64,000 nucleotides of DNA from positions 73,081,106-73,145,105 of the forward strand of contig NW_023601104.1 of NCBI RefSeq assembly GCF_014898055.3, read 5' to 3'. This DNA is from Talpa occidentalis. Lineage: Eukaryota > Chordata > Mammalia > Eulipotyphla > Talpidae. This document shows positions 46,028-59,131 of this stretch, one piece after another (within the stretch, counting starts at the first letter, position 1; every line of letters starts with the position of its first letter). The notes under the pieces were generated by a model. That model searched no databases. It saw only the letters and a list, made by a program, of their open reading frames with translations, and was not told the origin of the DNA. The position numbers and the translations under genes are program-made.

Positions 46028-46342
46028 ATTCTGGAAGGAAATAGAACAGAGGCACGCCCAAGCTGCCTTACCCTGGGAATAGCTGTGAGGTGACCACCTA
46101 TGGCTCTGTCTGCACCAGGTAAACCCAGAAGGGTCAAACGTTCTCCACTGGTCTCAAGGTGATTTCATGATTTCAGAGGGGAAGAAAGGCTGTCAGGTAT
46201 CTTGCCACCAGGGCTTCCTGATTTATATGATCAAGGCAACTATTCAGCATTGTTGTGCCCTAAGGGGTGGGATTGTAAACTCAGAGCAGAGCTCATAACC
46301 ATTGCATGAACTGAGGCTACCCAGGGATACATCTACAGGCTT

Positions 46343-46485
46343 TTTTCTTTCCAAATTTTCTGAAATATAATTGACATTTAACTTTATGTAAGTTTAAGAT
46401 GTACAACTTGGTGGTTTGCTGTGTGTATATATTGTGAAATGATTACAATAAGTAATTACAAATGATTACAATAAGTTGGTGAGCA
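46343..46485 (-). mobile_element. Old L1 3' end fragment, reverse
   Basis: 'tttctgaaatataattgaca ... gtttaagatgtacaacttgg ... tgtatatattgtgaaatga' is the complement of an old L1M 3' UTR. Confidence 0.7.
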
Positions 46486-46489
46486 CATC

Positions 46490-46655
46490 CAAATCCTCAG
46501 ACCTGGATTTGAATCTTAGTTAATACATTACTATGAAATCTTGGGCAATCTACTTAACCTCTCTGGGCTCCAGTTATCTCATCTAGGAAGTGAGGATAAT
46601 ACTAGCCATAAGGGGTGTTTTGAGGTTTAAATGACTATAAAATGGAAATGAAAAG
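46490..46655 (+). mobile_element. MIR-like SINE
   Basis: 'gacctggatttgaatcttag', 'cttgggcaatctacttaacc', 'tctctgggctccagttatct' and 'aagtgaggataatac' follow the MIR core in order. One of the clearest MIRs here. Confidence 0.8.
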
Positions 46656-47184
46656 CTATTATTCTTGGAAACCAAAGCTCTCTCCTAACTTCTCCCCTTC
46701 TCTTTCTCTCCCTCCCTCCTACCTTCTCATAAGGCACAAACTTCCAGCCACCCTACCAACATCAGCTCATCAGGCCTGTTGAATTACCTAGATATTCATC
46801 TCCACGACACACTCAATCTTCTTTCAAGTGCTAGTACAAAGACACTGAACTGAACAAAGGAAGACAGCATTCCCTACAGGACAAACTACTAACAGAAGAT
46901 GTCTAGTTCAATCATTGCTATATTATTACCATCATCATTAATTAGGTGTTTCCTGTGTGCTCATTTTATAAAAGATGACTAGACACCTGTGTCCTATAAG
47001 GCCAGTAAATTAATAGCAAGGCCAATTACCCTGTGCCAAGAGGCAAATAGTATACAGGTTGGTGAGGGTGTAGAAAGGAGAAACCAACAGAGGAGAGGTG
47101 TTTGGGCTCAAACATTAACTCTGAAAGCTGACAACTAAGTGAATGGAAGATAGCCAAGAATAAGGGGATATGTCTGCAGGCTTT
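46656..47184. other. Intergenic sequence, no gene recognised
   Basis: Nothing further supported. Confidence 0.5.
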
Positions 47185-47695
47185 TTTCTTTACAGTTTTA
47201 TTGACATATAACATTGTGTAAGCTTAAGGCTTACTCATGATGATTTGTTATATGTATATATTGTGGAAAGATTACAATAGGGCTAGCTAGTGAACAAATC
47301 CATCACCTCTCATAGTTGCTTTGTGTTGATGTGTATGCACATGTGTGTATTGAGAATCTTCAAAATTTACTCTTAGCAGCTTTCACATATACAATACTAC
47401 ATTGTTATTTACAGTCATCATGCTGTATATTACATCCTAGAACTTACTCATGTTATAACTGGAAGCTTGTAGCTTTTGACCAACTCCACCCATTTCCCCC
47501 ACTCCCCCAACTCTGACAGCCACAATCTACTCTCTATTTCTATGAATTTGAAGTGTTTTTTTTTTTTTAGATTCTACTTTATTTGTCTTTCTTTTGTTTA
47601 TTTCACTTGGCATGATGCCTTCAAGTTTCTTCCATGTGGTCACAAATGATAAATTTCCATTTTTTTAATGACTAAATGATATTTATCTATTTATA
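47185..47695 (-). mobile_element. Old L1 (L1MA-like) 3' end, reverse
   Basis: The order 'ttattgacatataacattgtgtaagc', 'tcttagcagctttcacatat', 'tcatgctgtatattacatcc', 'ataactggaagcttgtagct' and 'tttgaccaactccaccc' matches the reverse complement of an L1MA-type 3' UTR closely. Confidence 0.8.
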
Positions 47696-48033
47696 TGTAT
47701 GGTATTGCTGGAGATTCAAAGATTAACCCAATCCTGACCCTCAAGGTACTTGCAGGTTAGTGGGAGAGAAGCCCAGGAGATAGGCCTTGTCAGGAGAATG
47801 CTGGGGGTTTGCCTGAGGCATGTAGCCCAGTCTAGGGAGGAAGAGTGAGTAAGACTTCTTGGTATAGACCTGGACTGGGTTGTGAAGCATGAATAGGAGT
47901 CAGGAGTTGAAGGATGGTGAGCAGTTGATTGTAATTTGAATTTCTATATAGCCTTGCTAAAACCACATCAGTTAAAAGGAGAGTACCAGCTAATTGAACC
48001 TAAGAATAAAATGAGGATTAAAACTCAGAAAAG

Positions 48034-48314
48034 GGGCCTCCCTGGTGGTGCAGGGGTTAAAGACAGCGCTATCAAGCTCTCCGCAGCCACTGCAGCACGA
48101 GTTCGATCCCATCCAGGGAGCAACCTACATGGTGCAGCAGACCTCTCCTGACTCGCCCGCTGCTCCCCTCAGCAGTGTATTTCAGTCAGTCTGCTGGTTC
48201 TGCTCCCCACTCTGTCTCTGGTGAATCCTCTCACCTCCTGCACCTATGGCTTACATCCCAGTTCTGGTATGCATACATAAATAAATCCTTTTTAGAATAA
48301 ATAAATAAATAAAT
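48034..48314 (+). mobile_element. tRNA-derived SINE, copy 7 (variant subfamily)
   Basis: Same sub-group as copy 6, with GTTCGATCCC in the B box. The 10-bp duplication ctcagaaaag is at 48024-48033 and 48315-48324. Confidence 0.94.
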
Positions 48315-48324
48315 CTCAGAAAAG

Positions 48325-49130
48325 TGTATTAAAAGGTATACGTAACATGTTTCAACCTTTCAATAATTAATTTAGAATTACACTAAATCTATAAGCCAAA
48401 ATCTTGGCATACCATTCTTAGCTCATCAGCTAAATCCCTGAGAAGCAGGAAGTAAATTATTTAGAATTTCTTAAGCCCTTCATCATAAAATGGGATGTCA
48501 ACCGATCATTTAATTATAGAAAATAATCACTAAAGATGAGAAAATTCTCTTACAAATGTAAACATATGCTTCCAAGTCAAATCTAAGCCCTTGTATAAGC
48601 ATCAATTAACAGAGATTTACCACTGCATTGTGATAGGACCAGTTTTCAGAGGAAGATAATGAGTCACACAAGTGGCAATAGCCTATCTACATGGCAGTGT
48701 GGAGTCTAGGTTTATTATGAAATCCTCCACTTATTGAAGCACACTCTTATTGCCCCTTTGGGTTCTGTGCCTTGGGCCTTCTTGATAATCTGCCATCCTC
48801 ATGGTAACGCCACCACTCCTATAAAAGTGCAGAGAACTCCTACATCTTTCCACTGTACCTCTTTTACAGTCTCTCTGTCCATTCATCCAACTGTGCCAGT
48901 TCTCCCCTGAAGCACCCATTTGATATGTCCATACTGAAGTTGTTATTTTCCTTCAACAAACCCAATTCCCTCTGGATTCAGGGAATGATAGCAACATCTA
49001 CCAGATTCACCGGGTCAGAACTTAACTAATTTGTTAGCCCTGCAATGTATCCCCAATTTGTCTATACTACTCAAGAAGTTATGGGCTACACTGTGATAAA
49101 CATAAGCCCTAATATCTTAGTGTCTTAATA
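48325..49130. other. Intergenic sequence, no gene recognised
   Basis: The part at 48740-49010 has a promoter-like 'ctataaaagtgcag' near 48819 and might be a decayed LTR, but without ends I do not call it. Confidence 0.4.
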
Positions 49131-49134
49131 ACAT

Positions 49135-49600
49135 TTTATTTTTTAACATTTAATTTGGAAATAATTTCAAACTTACAAAAAGTTTCAAAACCAAAAATAG
49201 TATAAGGAACTTTCATACATGTACCCTTTACCCACAATTGCCTATTATTAACAGTTTACCTCCATTTGCTTCAGTATTTGAAGGTAAGTTTAATAAATTA
49301 TGGCCTTTTGCCCCCACATAGTTCCCAGGGTGTATTTGCTAAAAATAGGGAGGTATCTCTATAGCCAAAGTACAACTGTCATATTAAGAGGTTTACATTA
49401 ATACAGTGCTTTTTAAAAGCATAATCTAATATTCATATTCCAATCGTCACTTGATATAATTATGTTCTTTGTAGCATGTTTCCCCTTCAATTCTAAGGGT
49501 AGATAATACCGTTAGTTGATTCCTTTAATCTGGAATATGACCACTGTCTTTCTAAGTCTTTTGTGATATTGACATTAACAGTTGCTCATTCATGTCACAG
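49135..49600 (-). mobile_element. Old L1 3' UTR-like remnant
   Basis: 'tggaaataatttcaaacttacaaaaagtttc', 'cccacaattgcctattattaacagttt' and 'ttgatataattatgttct' recall an ancient L1 3' UTR in reverse. Strongly diverged. Confidence 0.45.
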
Positions 49601-51369
49601 TCAGAGGCAGACCAGGCTGCTCTTCTCCATCTTGCTGCCCTGTTCTCTGTGTAGCCTCCAAAACCACCAAGGCAAGGTAAGAGTGATCATGGAACAGGTG
49701 CACCCTGGACAGTAGCAACACATCGCCTACCTTTGTGAAATATTAACCACACAACCTTACCTAGATCCAAGGTAGCAGAGAAATGAAGAAAAGCAAATAG
49801 ATGAATGAGTGCTAATAGTCTCTGCCAAGACTCCTACACACCATGTATTATGAAATTTAGTAGGTTCTACTGTAATGAGTTGACAAGTGTGTAGATTTTC
49901 AACTGTTGTGGCAGGTTTGCTTTGGTCACTGCCTGGGAACTTAATCAGGGTTCATTAAATAGTTGTTAAATGAAAGAATGATCAAGTGTGCTTGGTTTAC
50001 ATATAATTTTAAATATAAGATTTCATTCACCTTCAAGAATGCTCACATTAGTCTAATTCTAGTATATTCGAAATAGCGTCTACACATTAAGTTTGGCCAA
50101 AGAATTTTCCCTAAACTCCCAGATACATAATTCTAGGAACAAAAAGCAAGTCTTATCAATGCCTATAAATAAAACCAGGATATATTTATTAACCACCTAA
50201 TTGTGATTTCAAATTCTAAGATGCCCACTCAATACTAGGGAGGGTATGTGAGTCAAGGGCAAGCAAAGTTTCCATTTAAGTATATAAATATTGATCCCTT
50301 CTCCAGCCAGTCTCTCTGGAGCCTTTAACAATTTGTTAGAGAAGATTCTCTTCCTCAAAGACCTGATGGGACTTAATGCATATGTGGAGGTTATTAAGAA
50401 TTTGCAAGACCTTAGAAACTTACAGCCCACAGCTGTAGAATCTCATCCAATGTCACAAAAAATGGCAAATAATAAAGCCAACATTAGAACTGAGATTTCT
50501 GAGTCTACTGCTCCGGATCTTCTTTCCTTTTATCCAGTAACCTGGTCAAGTCTCAATTCTGTTGAGCTGTCACTGCCTCATTAAGCTGTTTCCATTTCAC
50601 CATCCAAATTCATCTCTCAAAGTTGTGCCCTGATAATACTTTATCTCCAGGCTTAGACTTTGAAATTGCTAATTGTATTTGGAATTGACTATTTCCATGT
50701 CTGTTCCTCACTTATAGTCCCTGCTTCCTTCACCTTCATATTCTCCGTGTCGGCATGTTAATTGGCTGAGTTGTTACAGATTGGGTGTCATAAGTTCCAC
50801 AACATTTGACTGTTCTGCAGATTCTGAGTCAAAACCTTCACTTTGAACTACCCCTGAAATTGGAGCTGAGACATCTAAGCAGATGTGCTATGGCAAGTAA
50901 AGGCTAAGGAAATAGATGCATCAGCCTGGCTCAGGTAATGGTGGCTTTCATCATATTTCTTCCCTTTAACACAGCACAGTTAGCTCTTTTGTAAAAGCTT
51001 TACCTTGAACATCTCTTACTAATTAAGCCCATTCCTTCCTGGCAGTCTCTTTGTACTGCAAATGGGATTCAGTGCTAGCTGCTGTGTGATTTGCAGCAGC
51101 ATGAGTTACAAAGGTGTGGGGTGCCCAGAGAGCACTGGGAGAGGCAAGAGAGGGAGAGAAGGAGAGAGAGCAGTGATAAATGGTTTATTTGTTCTAAGTA
51201 AAAATTACACATCCCCTCCTGGACTTCCTTATTAAACACCAAATTGTTTTATTACCAAGCCCTACAAAAAGACAGAAAATGAGAATTAGACATGTGGAAA
51301 CCCTACTTTAAAGGATTAGTTCATTTAGCAAATAACATGAAAAGTGCTTTATTCAACTTCGTATTTTTT
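49601..51369. other. Intergenic sequence with a MIR-like piece
   Basis: 50420-50530 is MIR-like (cacagctgtagaatctcatc ... aacattagaactgagatttctgag). 51000-51110 is non-repetitive and possibly conserved. No gene seen. Confidence 0.4.
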
Positions 51370-51652
51370 TAATAACCAACATCCACATAGTGATTATTTT
51401 ATGCCAGGCACATTTTAAGTACTTTATGTACTTTAAGTGCTTTAAGTACTTTATGTACTTTAATTTTATATGAATCCTTCAAATCAACCTTACAAAGTGG
51501 ATGCCATTATTATGTCTGCTTTACAGATGGGGAAACTGAGGTGCCAAGAGGTTCGGTTGTCAAATCTTATAAATATTGTGTGGCAGAGCTAGGTTTTGAA
51601 TTAGTCAGTTTGACTTCAGAGTCAATGTGTTTAAGCACTCTACCAAACTCTC
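51370..51652 (+). mobile_element. Near full-length MIR
   Basis: 'gattattttatgccaggcac', 'ccattattatgtctgcttta', 'cagatggggaaactgaggtg' and 'gcagagctaggttttgaatt' follow the MIR consensus from 5' to 3'. It contains the 9-bp minisatellite described next. Confidence 0.85.
51414..51458 (+). repeat. 9-bp minisatellite inside MIR
   Basis: Five tandem units of a 9-mer (tttaagtac and one-base variants of it), an expansion within the MIR core. Confidence 0.85.
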
Positions 51653-51659
51653 AAGGAAA

Positions 51660-53240
51660 ACAAAAACTGTCACTGAATTTCCTCACTTAGTAAGCATTTT
51701 ACTTTAAGCAAATTGCTTAATCTCAGTCGTCTCCTCACTAGGACACTGAAGTTAATGATAGCCATCTTAAAATCTGGATCGATGAATTCATGACAATGTT
51801 TATCAAATAACTATTATGGGAACCCATAGCACATTCTTTAATAGTTATCTTTTTCTTTGTCATTGTTATCCACAATAGCTTTTTCTGTAAACAGAATGAC
51901 TACACAAAGATGTATTCATTTAAACTCAAACCCAGGGGCACTGAATAAGTATTAACATTTACAATTTTCAGTACAAAACGCCTAACCTTGAATAGACAAA
52001 TGTCATGGATTGTAACACGTAGGGGGAATTTCTTTAAATTTTTGCCTCTTTCTCTCTTTGTGCTGGTCATTCCCAGGGTCAACCTCATCCTGGGGGGCCT
52101 GGGGCAACCACATCAAGCCCAAATCTCAGGGTCTGCTCAGGGTATTGGCTCAGGACCTCCCTGGAGTAGTCCTCATTCCAGAGTTCAGTTCAAGAACCCC
52201 ACAGTGTCCCAAGAGCTCTCCAGATTGGGTGTGGTCTGGATTAACCACTCAGAGAAGGTCCAGTTTGAAAGAGGAGGAAAAGAAACATCAATCCCAAGAC
52301 CAGTTTCCTGGGCCAGGTTAAGCTTTGTATCCAGCTGAAAGCTAGTTGAGCTCAAAAGTGCCTTTCAGGCCTAAAGCAAACTTCTTTCATGGAAAAAAGC
52401 ACACTCCTTCCTGCTAGGGTCTTATGACCACCACAGGCTTCTAGCTCACAGATGGAAGCCCAGAGGAAACACAGGTGGAGAGAAAAAGAGATGAAATGAG
52501 TGAGAGCTCTTGGAAGCTAAGCCACATGGAGGAAATCACTAAAGAACAGTAGAGGTGAGACAAGCATGTCTGTCTTGCCTAGGGTCCACTGAGGCCAAGG
52601 GGGGGCCTCAGAAGTTTATGAGGGCCTCCTCCTTTCAACCTGGGGGGTCGATGAGCAGCACCAAAGCGGGCGCTGTGAGGATGAAGTTGAAAGGGGTAAT
52701 CCTGATGTGTGGTTTTGTCAGAAGCAGATGAAAACTGCCACTAGAAAAAGAAAATTGCTCTTGAAAGGGAATGATCCTTTCTCTACTCAGAAGAGTGAAA
52801 GAAAATGCATCTGCTCAACTGCTGAACTTTGCTTCAAAAGCAAAGAAAAATCTATGAACCAAGAGAACTAACAGTACCTCTGGGCCAGGGTGAGGATTCA
52901 TAGTCAAATTAAAACTTCAATTTGAAGGAATTGTTAAAATTCCCAGACAAGAAATTAATATAATTAGGTAATAGCTCTTGAACTTAAATCTCTCTGCAAA
53001 CGGAGGAGGAGGCGAGGGACGGGGGGCGGGGTGGTGATGGAGGGGGAAAGCTATAGTGGACCTCATTAAAATGAAATGAATGAATGCCAGCTTCCAACAA
53101 GAACACACAAGGTTGGGAAAATAAATGTGTAAGCTCCAGAAAGGGCAGAAGCAGAGAGATGGAGCAGAAAGAGCTCTAACTTGGGTGTCAGGAAACCAAG
53201 GTTTGTGTCCTCCCGGCAGCTGAAAGACCTGGATAAATGG
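51660..53240. other. Intergenic sequence, no gene recognised
   Basis: A weak MIR-like stretch at 51690-51790. The 116-codon frame at 51988-52338 has no motif and no upstream promoter or splice pattern. Confidence 0.45.
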
Positions 53241-53244
53241 CTCA

Positions 53245-53440
53245 TGCCAGTGTTTCTTAAACTAGAGCAGGAATCCTCGGGTGGGCTGGTTAAAATTGCA
53301 GCTTGCTGGGCCACACCTGCAAAGTTCTCAGATTCCAAGTTGTGGGGTGGGCCCTTAGAAGTTGTGTTTTCAGCGAGTTCCCAGAGAAGGTTGATGATGC
53401 CAGTGTGAGGGCCACACTTTGGAACCTACTAGGCCTACTT
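53245..53440 (+). mobile_element. MER5A-like hAT DNA transposon remnant
   Basis: 'ccagtgtttcttaaactaga' at one end and 'gccacactttggaacc' at the other, with 'gaagttgtgttttcagcgag' between, follow the MER5A-type layout with its inverted ends. Non-autonomous and ancient. Confidence 0.65.
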
Positions 53441-54745
53441 GAGCCTCAGTTTTCAAATCAACAAAATGAAAAAAAAAAAAAAAGAAACCAGATTCTCCTC
53501 CTGTTCTAAAATGAGATAAACAACCTGGAAAGAAGGGAAAGTAACGAGATTTACTCTGTAACAGAATGAACAGCTTGGGCGCTGCCTGGATGTTCAGGCG
53601 AAACAGTGCAAACTTGCTGCCCCAGGATCACACCTGTGTGGCTGTGTTTGAAGACCTGACACTAGGACAGAGGCCTGGGTGAGGCATCAGAGTGTCCTTG
53701 CTTTCCAGACACAGGAGTTTCCTGCCCACCTGTTACGGAAGGAAAAAGGACACGGTGCAAAAAAACATCTAAAATACCAGCAGTCAAAAATGTTGTTAAT
53801 TGGTAAGAAACTCAGTCAGTTTGTGAGAAAGAGGCAGCCAGTTTATTAAAACTGAAGTTTTAATAAATACTAAATGAACACAATCAGTCCTTAATTTGAA
53901 AAATTAGGTCTCTATTTCCAAGGCTAACTTCAGAAATAATGTGGAATCTGGGAGATCAATCCCAGGAGGGAATGCTGATAGATTGTAACCTAACCACTAA
54001 GGACCATGAACTATGGGAAAGAGGATCATTTTATGAATTTTCTACTTGGTTTTTCCTACTAGTTCTTGTCATGAATTATAGCCAGTGATTCATCCTTGGA
54101 ATCTCTCTCGCCCATAACTCTGCCCTTAATGATAGTGCGTTGATTTCTCCTACCACCACTTTCCACAGGACGATCGTCTGCCTATTTGTTACCTGCATAC
54201 ACATCCCCTTCTTCCTGCTATCACTGGAGCATAAATGCCTTCCCATCCAGGCCCATTGACAGCCACCTCAAAGCACTGGATTACCTTAGTGTGTGCAAAA
54301 TATGCAAAAAAGGCCCACTCTACCTTAAGCTGCCATTCTTGTCAAAGGACTTCAATTTTACTGCTTGGTTACTAGATATAATTATTAAATCATCAGGTAT
54401 TAGAGACCCACTCCATGGACAAGGCTCAGAGCTAAGCACTCTAGGAGGTTATATGAGGGAAAATACGATCTTATAGTCTAACGGGAGAGATCATATCTAG
54501 ACACACCTAGCTATTGCAGATAGAAAGTAGAATGCAATGCATATCACTAAGGAAAGCTCCAAACTAAGACATGCAGTTCAGAAGACAAATTTCTTCCTAA
54601 AACGAAAGGTATAGGAAAGCAGGCTGGAGAAAAGGACATAGAATGGGTTTTTACTCTATAGAAACTTCAGGATACTGGTATTTAGAAAAATACTGACATA
54701 TAAAGATGGAGTTTCCTGAGGCCACAAGTAACATAGGGGAATGTA
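53441..54745. other. Intergenic sequence, no gene recognised
   Basis: A-run at 53469-53482. No gene or named repeat recognised. Confidence 0.5.
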
Positions 54746-54749
54746 ATAG

Positions 54750-55385
54750 AAGGATAATAATAGTTAATATTGACTAACATTTGCTGAACACCTGCTGTGT
54801 ATTTTATTTGCTTTTGTAGATATTATTTTATTTAATATTCATAATAACCTTGTGAGGTAAATATTCACAAAACCAATACACTTTCTTATTCCTGTTAATG
54901 CTTCTAAGACCAGACAGAAATAATTCAGCTACTTGTTCCTAAACTTAGCTCCTGGTAGATAAGACAGAGAAGCACCTAAAAGAATTCACTTTAAGAACTT
55001 TACCTCATGCTTCCTGCCATGCCAAAGCTACTGCCCAGTCCAAATGCCCAGTCCTAACTCTCCTGCCTTGCAAGGCCAGCCTCAAAGTCATGCAAGTCAG
55101 CCCTATGATCCTATAAATACCCTCACCTGACACCCCTAGGGAGATACTATAAAATCTTTGCCAAATGCTAATTTCTCCTTCTCTACAGTAAGTCTAATTC
55201 ACTTAGCTGTGCTTGATTTAACAGTTTTTTTCAATTGTCTTTTGAGGTGTAAACAGTTGACATACTAATATTATACTGTCATTTTGTAGAAGGGGAAGCT
55301 TAGGCACAGAAAAGGTGAACTAGTGCAATGTTTCAAAACTAAGTGGCAAATATATCTAATTTTGAAGATCAAGTGCTTTACCAGA
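54750..55385 (+). mobile_element. MIR split by a later insertion
   Basis: The MIR 5' half (54750-54866: 'gaacacctgctgtgtatttt', 'aataaccttgtgaggtaaata') stops. Its next part resumes at about 55263 ('cattttgtagaaggggaagcttaggcacag'). The interruption contains the LTR-like segment 54893-55223. Confidence 0.65.
54893..55223 (+). mobile_element. LTR-like insert within MIR
   Basis: A 331-bp segment starting TGTTAATG and ending TTTAACA, with a TATA-like ctataaatac near 55107. No target duplication was seen directly at these ends, so the limits are provisional. Confidence 0.4.
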
Positions 55386-55389
55386 CAGT

Positions 55390-56825
55390 GGACGCTATAA
55401 AAAGCAAGGCAGGAGTTTTTATTTTGGGGGGTACTCACAGGGACATTCAACGGCCCTTCCCCTTAATGCTTTCCTGTTCCCTGCCCTGCTTAGGAACTCT
55501 CTCTGCAATACCATTAGCAAAGGACCATAGAGCTTTTATTTCAACATTTCCAGATGTGGATCTCTGATGACTCAGAGAATAGCTGTGACAACGACTCCAC
55601 TGAATTAGGCATTTGTTAGCATGAGACACTGAGGAAAGAATAGAAGCCCACTTATTAGAAACATGGCCCCATGTTCTTAAAGTCAAGAGAGGGTATTTAT
55701 AGGATGTTAGGGCTGAGTTGCTTGACTTTGAAGCTGGTGTTGCAAGGCAGGAGAGGTTGGGATTAGGCAGTTGGTGGCAGTAGCTTTGGATCAGCACCCA
55801 TAGTTCTTCACTCTAGGCCAAGAATATTAGATGCTCAAATATAGGTCCTTCACCTCAGAATGGAATTGACTCATGGTCACATTTTTTCAATCATTCCATC
55901 TAACCAGTTCGTCTTGTCAATTTAGCCCCTTGCTTTGTATTCTGGGGGTACCCAGGAGAATAGAATTGGACCTTCAGACAGTTTCTGATGCTGCCAACAC
56001 AGCATTTGCAGTTAGTGCCTGGGGCTCAGATATTTGTAAAGAATTTCCAAACTTCTGTTTATTAGAGTCCAGCCAGCTTTTCACTGATCCTTTTCTCCAA
56101 GGCTATTACTTCAGAAGTGGGGAACAGGTAAGGCTGGGGAAGCCTTGGAGAAAGATGTAACTCAGTGGCTTATTTCCTCCTGAAACTCAGGTAGAAGATT
56201 CAGGCTCTCGCTTCTATTTGAATGTGTCTTTTAAAAATTTAATAATTAAGAACGTTCTTTTGTCTGAGTCATGCTGACTAGTACAAAGTTAGCTTTGAAT
56301 ACTGATCCCTTTTGAGGCAAAATATAATTAGGAATTCCTTGGATTCTTTTTTTCTTTTTTCCAAAAGGGATATACTTATAGAGAGAAAAATTATCATATA
56401 TTGAACATTATCTCATTTATCTCTTTTTCCATTCCAACCTCCATTTAAGAAAATTACTGAGAGAATTTTAAGAGGAATTCACTACTTCAAAGACATTAGG
56501 TTAGCTCCCAAATTCCAATCAACTATAATAAACTTGAGCGTCAAGTCTTCCACCAAAAAATCTTTAATTTTTTTTAAGAAAAAGTAGAGATAGCGGGAAA
56601 TGCAGTGACAGGTTTCTGGAGTACACCACTATAAACCTCCCTGCAAGTTTACAGTAATTCATTTAATACTTAAATTCATTAAACCATAAATCATCCAGGT
56701 CACATTATCCTAATTTCTCCATAAGCATTTCACTAAAACTGATCAAAATTCTAACTGAAATTCAGATAAACTACCTCTCTGTCTTCCATTGATCTTTCAT
56801 GCTAATGATCCTATTAAAAGAGAGA
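55390..56825. other. Intergenic sequence, no gene recognised
   Basis: Frames up to 116 codons (55447-55797, reverse) carry no motif. No named repeat. Confidence 0.5.
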
Positions 56826-56830
56826 AACCA

Positions 56831-57098
56831 AGACTCCCAGGTGGTGCAGGGGTTGAAGTCTCAGCACCATGAAGCTATCACCAGTCACTGTAGCCCGAGT
56901 TCAACCCCTGGCCCGGAAGCTAACCCACAGACCTCTCCTATCTCTCCCACTGCTCCCCTCAGGAGTGATTTTCAATAGATCTGCCTGTTCTGCTTCCCAC
57001 TCTGTCTCTCGTGAATCTTCTCACCACCCCCCACACCTCTGGCCTACACCCCAGTTCTTGTATGCATAAATAAATAAAATAAAATCTTCAAAAAATTG
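56831..57098 (+). mobile_element. tRNA-derived SINE, copy 8 (old variant)
   Basis: Belongs with copies 6 and 7 but has more substitutions (B box GAGTTCAACCCC). Tail taaataaaataaaat. No target duplication could be found. Confidence 0.9.
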
Positions 57099-57109
57099 TT
57101 CAAAAAAAC

Positions 57110-57985
57110 AATCTAAATGATTTGTTCATAATGAGTCTAGGTTAGTTTCATCTACTGATAAATAAGTTGTATAATTTTTCTAGCTATCGATATCAAATCC
57201 ACTAGGCATAGAGTACATATATTTCTTTTTTTTTTTTGAAAATTCATGCATCTACCTATCTTTAATCTCTCCACACTTTTCCAAATCACCACATCCTCAA
57301 TATTACCCTGATACTCAGCAGTCTCAGCTGTCTCTTAGATTCCTGAAATGAAATTCACCTTAGAACTTTCTCCTTCTTGGTAGTAGAAAAGAATTCCAAG
57401 GTCCTGGAAAAGGATGGAGACACTTTGGAAGAAGACTGTGGTCTTGAATAGCCAGCCATAAGGAAGATTGCCTATCAGCCAAGAACTGAGAACACTGATG
57501 CTGCACTTTTCCTGAGCAAGACATAAATTGCTATTGTGCTATGCTACTGATATTTTCACTTTATCTGTTATAGGAGTTAGTGGCATTTTAATTAAAAAGA
57601 AGAGACAGGAAAAGACATGGAGGCTTTTGAGTCCATGGTGGCATCAGGTACTTTGGGGAATGTAGGCACTGTCTTAACATAATGAGTGGTATCAAAAGGG
57701 GGACCATTTAAGAAGGAAATATCAATACCCTGTTAAATGACATCCTCAAGTGAGGAAAGGGAGTCAGAGGCTAAGTTCTAGAGTCTCTGAAAAAATACAT
57801 CCTTAAACAAGTCACTTAACTCTTCATCTCCAGGATAATATGTGGAGACAAATCTTATAAACATGAATAGCTATTCCAGTGTAAAATGGCATTATTATAA
57901 TCTTATCACCCCATTTAAAACTTCAGAGAAACCTTCATATCAGTGAAAAAAATACTAAAAAAAAGTGAAAAAAAATACTGTATCT
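57110..57985. other. Intergenic sequence, no gene recognised
   Basis: Nothing supported beyond A+T-rich unique-looking DNA. Confidence 0.5.
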
Positions 57986-57989
57986 CATA

Positions 57990-58185
57990 TAGTGTTTATT
58001 ATAACTGGATACTGCCTTAACTCATGCCATTTTCATGACATAGATACTATTTTTATCATCACGAGTTTATAGATGTAAAAACTGAAACATGGATGGGTTA
58101 AGTAATTTTCCCAAGGTCACACCACTGGTAAGAAGAAAAGCAGAGATCAAATCTGTCTGGTTCCCAAATCTGTACCACCATCAAA
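57990..58185 (+). mobile_element. MIR-like SINE
   Basis: 'ggttaagtaattttcccaag', 'gtcacaccactggtaagaag' and 'agatcaaatctgtctggttc' follow the MIR 3' half. Confidence 0.75.
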
Positions 58186-59082
58186 AGATGTCCTCTCGAG
58201 GTACAGCTTCTTCATTTTAGATTTGGAAACTCAGGTCATGTCACACAGGTGGTTATGCACTAAATATAGACTACAGAGAAGGCAATTTTCTCCCCAGGAA
58301 AATTCTAGTTCTTCATAAAAGGCTGGTTCTGCAGAAAATCACTGAACTGAGATTGCATAAATTACTAAAGAAACTGAACCAGATATTTGAGCAGAATTTA
58401 TGTTGATAGGAGAAAAAACAAAATGAACCTTACTCTGGCCATATCTTTCAAATATGAAACAGGAAGGATAACAGATGGATTAATTTAAAGGCTTTCCTGT
58501 GGTTTTAAGACTCATCAAGGTCCTTAGAGAAGTGAAATCCAACTGCTTGAACCCCTTGTACTGCATAGCCAAGAAATGACCCTGGGTGAACAAGAGGCAA
58601 GGCCAATCTCAAGTTTTCTTTGGACAGCACTTATTCGGGGCAAAACAAGACTGAGAAGCTTCCAGGAGAACCACAGCATGCACCCTCCTTCTTGGGTCTC
58701 CTGAAATCAACATCTTTGAACATCCTAAATACCCAACAGAGCCCCTGAGAGTCAATTGGTTCCTCCCTCTGGATAAATCCTCCTGTAAACAAGACTCTCC
58801 CCTCCAGGTACCCCCTGAAGACATTACATGAAAGAGTGGCTTATCCTGGTATGAGACCATTCACACTTATGTTCAGATCAAAGAATATCTCACATATCTG
58901 GAAGCCCCCTCCCCCCAACAACAACATGGTTCTCCTTGAGACCAACTGCTAACAGGATCCACATCTTACTCATTCCTACAGATTCTGTTTGTAGAATGTC
59001 ATCAGTCTCTAAAGCACAGATGGGGCATCCTAGGTGAATTTCCAGGAGTCTAGCCTGTCCCTTTCCATTTCCTGCACTGAGA

Positions 59083-59084
<2 letters not shown>
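58186..59084. other. Intergenic sequence, no gene recognised
   Basis: No motif-bearing frame or named repeat. Confidence 0.5.

Positions 59085-59129
<45 letters not shown>
59085..59129. repeat. (CA)n microsatellite
   Basis: About 22 CA units. Confidence 0.96.

Positions 59130-59131
<2 letters not shown>

Noticed and set aside
45800..46093. 97-codon frame with an Arg-Glu repeat
   Set aside because: It is generated by the (GA)n microsatellite at 45966-46025; the same applies to the frame at 45889-46137.
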